Shown here: positions 23,632 to 36,700 of the stretch, one piece after another
Layout: each line of letters opens with the position of its first letter
How positions within the stretch are numbered: the first letter of the stretch is position 1
DNA from: Leptoclinus maculatus
Lineage: Eukaryota > Chordata > Actinopteri > Perciformes > Stichaeidae
Length of the DNA stretch: 64,000 nucleotides
Reading direction: 5' to 3'
Assembly (NCBI GenBank): GCA_032191485.1
Contig: JAVDOI010000010.1
Coordinates: forward strand, 23,543,321-23,607,320
Notes under the pieces: model-generated
The model's input: only the letters and a program-made list of their open reading frames with translations
The model's database searches: none
What the model was told of the DNA's origin: nothing
Program-made: the position numbers and the translations under genes

Positions 23632-24654
23632 TGAGCATGCGGGTGCTGGTGTAAAGAGGAAGTAGATTGTTTGCTTAGTAGTATTATTGTACTCTTTAAT
23701 AATAAAAGTCTGTGCTCGATACTTAAGATCTTCCTCCATAATCTTCCTCTATATACTCAAACGGACAAATTTAGTACAAACATTTTTTGTTTTTCAAACT
23801 TATCACAGTGCTGCAGGTCCTGCTCTAGCTGTCTCTCACACACATCACATTTACTTTAAAATGAACACCACTAGTTTCCTCTCGGTTTCGTTGTTGGCTG
23901 TTCTCCACTCTGCCGGGTGACGGTAAATCGCTGTCGCACTGGAGAGCATTTAAGCTTTGTTCGATTACAGTTTCTTTTTGAACTTCACAATAGTTTAAAA
24001 TGGCCACACGTTCCGAACGGGCACGCCCCCTGACACTGCTGCAAACAGCAATACCAGGAGCCAAGCAATCAGCCTGCTCCCAACGGGCTCGTGTTCTGAA
24101 CGCCCACGCCCTGAACGGGCTCTGCACTAGTTCACACTGAAGGACTCGTGAGATAATGAGAGGCAGGGCTGTCAGCAGGTGGGGGAGATTTGGGAATGTC
24201 AACAGATGAGCAGGTGGATGTGGGAGTCAGGAAAACAGCGCTTGTGGGCAAGTTCTGCACCTGTCTAGTGTACAGATGGCAGGTCGAGAAAGTTCCTTGG
24301 AAACATGTAAGCCTGGGGGTGGTTAGAAGTGTGTGGAGGTAGGGACAGAGGAGCTGACTGAGCAACATAAAAACAGAGATAGCTGTCGTGACTCTAAAAG
24401 ACACTTTAAAAAAAACTTAAGTCTACAAAACATCTATGATCGAGCTTCTCCGAAGGAGTCAGTGTTACCAGTATTCTCTCCATTCCATCTGATGCTGGGA
24501 ATACGTGAATGTCAAGTTCTCAAATATAACATAACCCACATATGCTCACTGTCAGAGAGACATTGACGGAAGTGTGCTGTAGAATTCCGACTCTTGCAAG
24601 AGGACAATGTAAGTATTTTTTCATGCTGAGAGCTTGAGGTCAGTTTGCATGTTG
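23632..24654. other. Non-coding; a GAACGGGC-type repeated block
   Basis: Near 24012-24125 short motifs such as CGAACGGGCACGCCC, CAACGGGCTCGTG and TGAACGGGCTCTG recur, suggesting an old local duplication. Otherwise no gene is recognised. Minus frames at 23825-24202 and 24132-24404 have no known domain. Confidence 0.45.
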
Positions 24655-24670
24655 GCTCACGGTTCGGTAC
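24655..24670 (+). repeat. Scrap of a hAT-like terminal sequence left of the giant array
   Basis: GCTCACGGTTCGGTAC here resembles, in inverted orientation, the GTGCCACGGTTCGGTAC that is found on the minus strand at about 40217-40233, to the right of the array. Only the short motif is convincing. Confidence 0.35.
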
Positions 24671-24788
24671 GCATTACGAACCAAACAATACGTTTGAATA
24701 ATACTATTGCATTTATGGTACAGCTTAATTAAATTGTGGGAAATATAATGGTCTCTCGGTGGAGCCACTGCGCTCAACATGGCAACCC

Positions 24789-27700
24789 ACCCCATGTAAC
24801 AGACAACATACTGTCTGACATGTCCACCACGTAACAGACAACGTGCAGCCTGACACTCCACCACGTAACAGACAACGTGCCGTCTGACACTCCATCACGT
24901 AACAGACAACGTGCCGTCTGACACTCCACCACGTAACAGACAACGTGCCGTCTGACACTCCACCACGTAACAGACAACGTGCCGTCTGACACTCCCACCA
25001 CGTAACAGACAACGTGCCGTCTGACACTCCCACCACGTAACAGACAACGTGCCGTCTGACACTCCACCACGTAACAGACAACGTGCCGTCTGACACTCCA
25101 CCACGTAACAGACAATGTGCCGTCTGACACTCCACCACGTAACAGACAACGTGCCGTCTGACACTCCACCACGTAACAGACAACGTGCCGTCTGACACTC
25201 CACCACGTAACAGACAACGTGCCGTCTGACACTCCCACCACGTAACAGACAACGTGCCGTCTGACACGCCCACCACGTAACAGACATCGTACCGTCTGAC
25301 ACTCCACCACGTAACAGACAACGTGCCGTCTGACAATCCACCACGTAACAGACATCGTACCGTCTGACACTCCACCACGTAACAGACAACGTGCCGTCTG
25401 ACAATCCACCACGTAACAGACAACGTGCCGTCTGACACGCCCATCACGTAACAGACAACGTGCCGTCTGACACGCCCACCACGTAACAGACCACGTGCCG
25501 TCTGACACTCCACAACGTAACAGACAACGTGGTGTCTGACACTCCACCACGTAACAGACAACGTGCCGTCTGACACTCCCACCACGTAACAGACAACGTG
25601 CCGTCTGACACGCCCACCACGTAACAGACCACGTGCCGTCTGACACTCCACAACGTAACAGACAACGTGGTGTCTGACACTCCCACCACGTAACAGACAA
25701 CGTGCCGTCTGACACTCCACCACGTAACAGACAACGTGCCGTCTGACACGCCCACCACGTAACAGACAACGTGCCGTCTGACACTCCACCACGTAACAGA
25801 CAACGTGCCGTCTGACACTCCCACCACGTAACAGACAACGTGCCGTCTGACACTCCACCACGTAACAGACAACGTGCCGTCTGACACTCCCACCACGTAA
25901 CAGACAACGTGCCGTCTGACACTCCCACCACGTAACAGACAACGTGCCGTCTGACACTCCACCACGTAACAGACACCGTGCCGTCTGACACTCCCACCAC
26001 GTAACAGACAACGTGCCGTCTGACACTCCATCACGTAACAGACAACGTGCCGTCTGACACTCCCACCACGTAACAGACAACGTGCCGTCTGACACTCCCA
26101 CCACGTAACAGACAACGTGCCGTCTGACACTCCACCACGTAACAGACACCGTGCCGTCTGACACTCCCACCACGTAACAGACAACGTGCCGTCTGACACT
26201 CCACCACGTAACAGACACCGTGCCGTCTGACACTCCCACCACGTAACAGACAACGTGCCGTCTGACACTCCATCACGTAACAGACAACGTGCCGTCTGAC
26301 ACTCCACCACGTAACAGACAACGTGCCGTCTGACACTCCACCACGTAACAGACGTGCCGTCTGACACGCCCATCACATAACAGACAACGTGCCATCTGAC
26401 ACTCCACCACGTAACAGACAACGTGCCGTCTGACACTCCCACCACGTAACAGACATCGTACCGTCTGACACTCCACCACGTAACAGACAACGTGCCGTCT
26501 GACACTCCCACCACGTAACAGACAACGTGCCGTCTGACACTCCCACCACGTAACAGACAACGTGCCGTCTGACACGCCCATCACGTAACAGACAACGTGC
26601 CGTCTGACACTCCACCACGTAACAGACAACGTGCCGTCTGACACGCCCACCACGTAACAGACAACGTGCCGTCTGACACTCCCACCACGTAACAGACAAC
26701 GTGCCGTCTGACACTCCACCACGTAACAGACAATGTGCCGTCTGACACTCCCACCACGTAACAGACAACGTGCCGTCTGACTCGCCCATCACGTAACAGA
26801 CAACGTGCAGTCTGACACGCCCACCACGTAACAGACAACGTGCCGTCTGACACTCCCACCACGTAACAGACATCGTACCGTCTGACACGCCCATCACGTA
26901 ACAGACAACGTGCCGTCTGACACGCCCATCACGTAACAGACAACGTGCCGTCTGACACGCCCACCACGTAACAGACCACGTGCCGTCTGACACTCCACCA
27001 CGTAACAGACAACGTGCCGTCTGACACGCCCACCACGTAACAGACAACGTGCCGTCTGACACTCCACCACCTAACAGACAACGTGCCGTCTGACACGCCC
27101 ACCACGTAACAGACAACGTGGTGTCTAACACTCCACCACGTAACAGACAACGTGCCGTCTGACACTCCCACCACGTAACAGACAACGTGCCGTCTGACAC
27201 TCCACCACGTAACAGACAACGTGCCGTCTGACACGCCCACCACGTAACAGACAACGTGCCGTCTGACACTCCCACCACGTAACAGACAACGTGCCGTCTG
27301 ACACTCCACCACGTAACAGACAACGTGCCGTCTGACACTCCCACCACGTAACAGACAACGTGCCGTCTGACACGCCCATCACGTAACAGACAACGTGCCG
27401 TCTGACACGCCTACCACGTAACAGACAACGTGCCGTCTGACACTCCACCACGTAACAGACAACGTGCCGTCTGACTCGCCCATCACGTAACAGACAACGT
27501 GCCGTCTGACACGCCCATCACGTAACAGACAACGTGCCGTCTGACACTCCACCACGTAACAGACAACGTGCCGTCTGACACTCCACCACGTAACAGACAA
27601 CGTGCCGTCTGACACTCCACCACGTAACAGACAACGTGCCGTCTGACACTCCACCACGTAACAGAGAACATACTGTCTGACACGCCCACCACGTAACAGA

Positions 27701-30700
27701 CAACGTGCCGTCTGACACGCCCACCACGTAACAGACAACGTGCCGTCTGACACTCCACAACGTAACAGACAACGTGGTGTCTGACACTCCACCACGTAAC
27801 AGACAACGTGCCGTCTGACACTCCCACCACGTAACAGACAACGTGCCGTCTGACACTCCACCACGTAACAGACAACGTGCCGTCTGACACTCCCATCACG
27901 TAACAGACAACGTGCCGTCTGACACTCCACCACGTAACAGACAACGTGCCGTCTGACACGCCCACCACGTAACAGAGAACGTGCCATCTGACACTCCACC
28001 ACGTAACAGACAACGTGCCATCTGACACTCCACCACGTAACAGACATCGTACCGTCTGACACTCCACCACGTAACAGACAACGTGCCGTCTGACACTCCC
28101 ACCACGTAACAGACAACGTGCCGTCTGACACTCCCACCACGTAACAGACAACGTGCCGTCTGACACGCCCATCACGTAACAGACAACGTGCCGTCTGACA
28201 CTCCACCACGTAACAGACAACGTGCCGTCTGACACGCCCACCACGTAACAGACAACGTGGTGTCTAACACTCCACCACGTAACAGACAACGTGCCGTCTG
28301 ACACTCCCACCACGTAACAGACAACGTGCCGTCTGACACTCCCACCACGTAACAGACAACGTGCCGTCTGACACTCCACCACGTAACAGACAACGTGCCG
28401 TCTGACACTCCACCACGTAACAGACAACGTGCCATCTGACACTCCACCACGTAACAGACATCGTACCGTCTGACACTCCACCACGTAACAGACAACGTGC
28501 CGTCTGACACTCCCACCACGTAACAGACAACGTGCCGTCTGACACTCCCACCACGTAACAGACAACGTGCCGTCTGACACGCCCATCACGTAACAGACAA
28601 CGTGCCGTCTGACACTCCACCACGTAACAGACAACGTGCCGTCTGACACGCCCACCACGTAACAGACAACGTGGTGTCTAACACTCCACCACGTAACAGA
28701 CAACGTGCCGTCTGACACTCCCACCACGTAACAGACAACGTGCCGTCTGACACTCCCACCACGTAACAGACAACGTGCCGTCTGACACTCCACCACGTAA
28801 CAGACAACGTGCCGTCTGACACTCCACCACGTAACAGACAACGTGCCGTCTGACACTCCACCACGTAACAGACAATGTGCCGTCTGACACTCCCACCACG
28901 TAACAGACAACGTGCCGTCTGACACTCCACCACGTAACAGACAACGTGCCGTCTGACACTCCACCACGTAACAGACAACGTGCCGTCTGACTCGCCCATC
29001 ACGTAACAGACAACGTGCAGTCTGACACGCCCACCACGTAACAGACAACGTGCCGTCTGACACTCCCACCACGTAACAGACATCGTACCGTCTGACACGC
29101 CCATCACGTAACAGACAACGTGCCGTCTGACACTCCACCACGTAACAGACAACGTGCCGTCTGACACGCCCACCACGTAACAGACAACGTGCCGTCTGAC
29201 ACTCCACCACCTAACAGACAACGTGCCGTCTGACACGCCCACCACGTAACAGACAACATGGTGTCTAACACTCCACCACGTAACAGACAACGTGCCGTCT
29301 GACACTCCCACCACGTAACAGACAACGTGCCGTCTGACACTCCACCACGTAACAGACAACGTACCGTCTGACACGCCCACCACGTAACAGACAACGTGCC
29401 GTCTGACACTCCCACCACGTAACAGACAACGTGCCGTCTGACACTGCACCACGTAACAGACAACGTGCCGTCTGACACGCCCATCACGTAACAGACAACG
29501 TGCCGTCTGACACGCCTACCACGTAACAGACAACGTGCCGTCTGACACTCCACCACGTAACAGACAACGTGCCGTCTGACTCGCCCACCACGTAACAGAC
29601 AACGTGCGGTCTGACACTCCCACGACGTAACAGACATCGTACCGTCTGACACGCCCATCACGTAACAGACAACGTGCCGTCTGACACGCCCATCACGTAA
29701 CAGACAACGTGCCGTCTGACACGCCCACCACGTAACAGACCACGTGCCGTCTGACACTCCACCACGTAACAGACAACGTGCCGTCTGACACTCCCACCAC
29801 GTAACAGACAACGTGCCGTCTGACACTCCACCACGTAACAGACAACGTGCCGTCTGACACTCCACCACGTAACAGACAACGTGCCGTCTGACACTCCACC
29901 ACGTAACAGACAACGTGCCGTCTGACACTCCACCACGTAACAGACAACGTGCCATCTGACACTCCACCACGTAACAGACAACGTGCCGTCTGACACTCCC
30001 ACCACGTAACAGACATCGTACCGTCTGACACGCCCATCACGTAACAGACAACGTGCCGTCTGACACGCCCACCACGTAACAGACCACGTGCCGTCTGACA
30101 CTCCACCACGTAACAGACAACGTGCCGTCTGACACGCCCACCACGTAACAGACAACGTGCCGTCTGACACTCCCACCACGTAACAGACAACGTGCCGTCT
30201 GACACTCCACCACGTAACAGACAACGTGCCGCCTGACTCGCCCACCACGTAACAGACATCGTACCGTCTGACACGCCCATCACGTAACAGACAACGTGGT
30301 GTCTAACACTCCACCACCTAACAGACAACGTGCCGTCTGACACGCCCACCACGTAACAGATAACGTGGTGTCTAACACTCCACCACGTAACAGACAACGT
30401 GCCGTCTGACACTCCCACCACGTAACAGACAACGTGCCGTCTGACACTCCACCACGTAACAGACAACGTGCCGTCTGACACGCCCACCACGTAACAGACA
30501 ACGTGCCGTCTGACACTCCCACCACGTAACAGACAACGTGCCGTCTGACACTCCACCACGTAACAGACAACGTGCCGTCTGACACTCCCACCACGTAACA
30601 GACAACGTGCCGTCTGACACTCCACCACGTAACAGACAACGTGCCGTCTGACACGCCCATCACGTAACAGACAACGTGCCGTCTGACACGCCTACCACGT

Positions 30701-33700
30701 AACAGACAACGTGCCGTCTGACACGCCTACCACGTAACAGACAACGTGCCGTCTGACACTCCACCACGTAACAGACAACGTGCCGTCTGACTCGCCCACC
30801 ACGTAACAGACAACGTGCCGTCTGACACTCCCACCACGTAACAGACATCGTACCGTCTGACACGCCCATCACGTAACAGACAACGTGCCGTCTGACACGC
30901 CCACCACGTAACAGACCACGTGCCGTCTGACACTCCACCACGTAACAGACAACGTGCCGTCTGACACGCCCACCACGTAACAGACAACGTGCCGTCTGAC
31001 ACTCCACCACCTAACAGACAACGTGCCGTCTGACACGCCCACCACGTAACAGACAACATGGTGTCTAACACTCCACCACGTAACAGACAACGTGCCGTCT
31101 GACACTCCCACCACGTAACAGACAACGTGCCGTCTGACACTCCACCACGTAACAGACAACGTACCGTCTGACACGCCCACCACGTAACAGACAACGTGCC
31201 GTCTGACACTCCCACCACGTAACAGACAACGTGCCGTCTGACACTCCACCACGTAACAGACAACGTGCCGTCTGACACGCCCATCACGTAACAGACAACG
31301 TGCCGTCTGACACGCCTACCACGTAACAGACAACGTGCCGTCTGACACTCCACCACGTAACAGACAACGTGCCGTCTGACTCGCCCACCACGTAACAGAC
31401 AACGTGCGGTCTGACACTCCCACGACGTAACAGACATCGTACCGTCTGACACGCCCATCACGTAACAGACAACGTGCCGTCTGACACGCCCATCACGTAA
31501 CAGACAACGTGCCGTCTGACACTCCACCACGTAACAGACAACGTGCCGTCTGACACTCCACCACGTAACAGACAACGTGCCATCTGACACTCCACCACGT
31601 AACAGACAACGTGCCGTCTGACACTCCCACCACGTAACAGACATCGTACCGTCTGACACGCCCATCACGTAACAGACAACGTGCCGTCTGACACGCCCAC
31701 CACGTAACAGACCACGTGCCGTCTGACACTCCACCACGTAACAGACAACGTGCCGTCTGACACGCCCACCACGTAACAGACAACGTGCCGTCTGACACTC
31801 CCACCACGTAACAGACAACGTGCCGTCTGACACTCCACCACGTAACAGACAACGTGCCGCCTGACTCGCCCACCACGTAACAGACATCGTACCGTCTGAC
31901 ACGCCCATCACGTAACAGACAACGTGGTGTCTAACACTCCACCACCTAACAGACAACGTGCCGTCTGACACGCCCACCACGTAACAGATAACGTGGTGTC
32001 TAACACTCCACCACGTAACAGACAACGTGCCGTCTGACACTCCCACCACGTAACAGACAACGTGCCGTCTGACACTCCACCACGTAACAGACAACGTGCC
32101 GTCTGACACTCCACCACGTAACAGACAACGTGCCGTCTGACACTCCCACCACGTAACAGACAACGTGCCGTCTGACACTCCACCACGTAACAGACAACGT
32201 GCCGTCTGACACTCCCACCACGTAACAGACAACGTGCCGTCTGACACTCCACCACGTAACAGACAACGTGCCGTCTGACACTCCCACCACGTAACAGACA
32301 ACGTGCCGTCTGACACTCCACCACGTAACAGACAACGTGCCGTCTGACACGCCCACCACGTAACAGACAACGTGCCGTCTGACACTCCCACCACGTAACA
32401 GACAACGTGCCGTCTGACACTCCACCACGTAACAGACAACGTGCCGTCTGACACTCCCACCACGTAACAGACAACGTGCCGTCTGACACTCCACCACGTA
32501 ACAGACAACGTGCCGTCTGACACGCCCATCACGTAACAGACAACGTGCCGTCTGACACGCCTACCACGTAACAGACAACGTGCCGTCTGACACTCCACCA
32601 CGTAACAGACAACGTGCCGTCTGACTCGCCCACCACGTAACAGACAACGTGCCGTCTGACACTCCCACCACGTAACAGACATGGTACCGTCTGACACGCC
32701 CATCACGTAACAGACAACGTGCCGTCTGACACGCCCATCACGTAACAGACAACGTGCCGTCTGACACGCCCACCACGTAACAGACCACGTGCCGTCTGAC
32801 ACTCCACCACGTAACAGACAACGTGCCGTCTGACACTCCCACCACGTAACAGACAACGTGCCGTCTGACACTCCACCACGTAACAGACAACGTGCCGTCT
32901 GACACTCCACCACGTAACAGACAACGTGCCGTCTGACAATCCACCACGTAACAGACAACGTGCCGTCTGACACGCCCATCACGTAACAGACAACGTGCCG
33001 TCTGACACGCCCACCAAATAACAGACCACGTGCCGTCTGACACTCCACAACGTAACAGACAACGTGGTGTCTGACACTCCACCACGTAACAGACAACGTG
33101 CCGTCTGACACTCCCACCACGTAACAGACAACGTGCCGTCTGACACTCCCACCACGTAACAGACAACGTGCCGTCTGACACTCCACCACGTAACAGACAA
33201 CGTGCCGTCTGACACTCCCATCACGTAACAGACAACGTGCCGTCTGACACTCCACCACGTAACAGACAACGTGCCGTCTGACACGCCCACCACGTAACAG
33301 ACAACGTGCCGTCTGACACTCCACCACCTAACAGACAACGTGCCGTCTGACACGCCCACCACGTAACAGACAACGTGGTGTCTAACACTCCACCACGTAA
33401 CAGACAACGTGCCGTCTGACACTCCCACCACGTAACAGACAACGTGCCGTCTGACACTCCACCACGTAACAGACAACGTGCCGTCTGACACGCCCACCAC
33501 GTAACAGACAACGTGCCGTCTGACACTCCCACCACGTAACAGACAACGTGCCGTCTGACACTCCACCACGTAACAGACAACGTGCCGTCTGACATGCCCA
33601 TCACGTAACAGACAACGTGCCGTCTGACACGCCTATCACGTAACAGACAACGTGCCGTCTGACACTCCACCACGTAACAGACAACGTGCCGTCTGACACT

Positions 33701-36700
33701 CCCACCACGTAACAGACAACGTGCCGTCTGACACTCCACCACGTAACAGACAACGTGCCGTCTGACAATCCACCACGTAACAGACAACGTGCCGTCTGAC
33801 ACGCCCATCACGTAACAGACAACGTGCCGTCTGACACGCCCACCACGTAACAGACCACGTGCCGTCTGACACTCCACAACGTAACAGACAACGTGGTGTC
33901 TGACACTCCACCACGTAACAGACAACGTGCCGTCTGACACTCCCACCACGTAACAGACAACGTGCCGTCTGACACTCCACCACGTAACAGACAACGTGCC
34001 GTCTGACACTCCCATCACGTAACAGACGTGCCGTCTGACACTCCACCACGTAACAGACAACGTGCCGTCTGACAATCCACCACGTAACAGACAACGTGCC
34101 GTCTGACAATCCACCACGTAACAGACAACGTGCCGTCTGACACGCCCATCACGTAACAGACAACGTGCCGTCTGACACTCCACCACGTAACAGACAACGT
34201 GCCGTCTGACACGCCCACCACGTAACAGACCACGTGCCGTCTGACACTCCACAACGTAACAGACAACGTGGTGTCTGACACTCCACCACGTAACAGACAA
34301 CGTGCCGTCTGACACTCCCACCACGTAACAGACAACGTGCCGTCTGACACTCCCACCACGTAACAGACAACGTGCCGTCTGACACTCCACCACGTAACAG
34401 ACAACGTGCCGTCTGACACTCCCATCACGTAACAGACAACGTGCCGTCTGACACTCCACCACGTAACAGACAACGTGCCGTCTGACACGCCTACCACGTA
34501 ACAGACAACGTGCCGTCTGACACTCCACCACGTAACAGACAACGTGCCGTCTGACTCGCCCATCACGTAACAGACAACGTGCCGTCTGACACGCCCATCA
34601 CGTAACAGACAACGTGCCGTCTGACACTCCACCACGTAACAGACAACGTGCCGTCTGACACTCCACCACGTAACAGACAACGTGCCGTCTGACACTCCAC
34701 CACGTAACAGACAACGTGCCGTCTGACACTCCACCACGTAACAGAGAACATACTGTCTGACACGCCCACCACGTAACAGACAACGTGCCGTCTGACACTC
34801 CACCACGTAACAGAGAACATACTGTCTGACACGCCCACCACGTAACAGACAACGTGCCGTCTGACACGCCCACCACGTAACAGACCACGTGCCGTCTGAC
34901 ACTCCACAACGTAACAGACAACGTGCCGTCTGACACTCCACCACGTAACAGACAACGTGCCGTCTGACACTCCCACCACGTAACAGACAACGTGCCGTCT
35001 GACACTCCACCACGTAACAGACAACGTGCCGTCTGACACTCCCATCACGTAACAGACAACGTGCCGTCTGACACTCCACCACGTAACAGACAACGTGCCG
35101 TCTGACACGCCCACCACGTAACAGACAACGTGCCATCTGACACTCCACCACGTAACAGACAACGTGCCATCTGACACTCCACCACGTAACAGACATCGTA
35201 CCGTCTGACACTCCACCACGTAACAGACAACGTGCCGTCTGACACTCCCACCACGTAACAGACAACGTGCCGTCTGACACTCCCACCACGTAACAGACAA
35301 CGTGCCGTCTGACACGCCCATCACGTAACAGACAACGTGCCGTCTGACACTCCACCACGTAACAGACAACGTGCCGTCTGACACGCCCACCACGTAACAG
35401 ACAACGTGGTGTTTAACACTCCACCACGTAACAGACAACGTGCCGTCTGACACTCCCACCACGTAACAGACAACGTGCCGTCTGACACTCCACCACGTAA
35501 CAGACAATGTGCCGTCTGACACTCCCACCACGTAACAGACAACGTGCCGTCTGACACTCCACCACGTAACAGACAACGTGCCGTCTGACACTCCACCACG
35601 TAACAGACAACGTGCCGTCTGACTCGCCCATCACGTAACAGACAACGTGCAGTCTGACACGCCCACCACGTAACAGACAACGTGCCGTCTGACACTCCCA
35701 CCACGTAACAGACATCGTACCGTCTGACACGCCCATCACGTAACAGACAACGTGCCGTCTGACACGCCCACCACGTAACAGACCACGTGCCGTCTGACAC
35801 TCCACCACGTAACAGACAACGTGCCGTCTGACACGCCCACCACGTAACAGACAACGTGCCGTCTGACACTCCACCACCTAACAGACAACGTGCCGTCTGA
35901 CACGCCCACCACGTAACAGACAACATGGTGTCTAACACTCCACCACGTAACAGACAACGTGCCGTCTGACACTCCCACCACGTAACAGACAACGTGCCGT
36001 CTGACACTCCACCACGTAACAGACAACGTACCGTCTGACACGCCCACCACGTAACAGACAACGTGCCGTCTGACACTCCCACCACGTAACAGACAACGTG
36101 CCGTCTGACACTCCACCACGTAACAGACAACGTGCCGTCTGACACGCCCATCACGTAACAGACAACGTGCCGTCTGACACGCCTACCACGTAACAGACAA
36201 CGTGCCGTCTGACACTCCACCACGTAACAGACAACGTGCCGTCTGACTCGCCCACCACGTAACAGACAACGTGCGGTCTGACACTCCCACGACGTAACAG
36301 ACATCGTACCGTCTGACACTCCACCACGTAACAGACAACGTGCCGTCTGACACTCCCACCACGTAACAGACAACGTGCCGTCTGACACTCCACCACGTAA
36401 CAGACAACGTGCCGTCTAACACTCCACCACGTAACAGACAACGTGCCATCTGACACTCCACCACGTAACAGACAACGTGCCGTCTGACACTCCCACCACG
36501 TAACAGACATCGTACCGTCTGACACGCCCATCACGTAACAGACAACGTGCCGTCTGACACGCCCACCACGTAACAGACCACGTGCCGTCTGACACTCCAC
36601 CACGTAACAGACAACGTGCCGTCTGACACGCCCACCACGTAACAGACAACGTGCCGTCTGACACTCCCACCACGTAACAGACAACGTGCCGTCTGACACT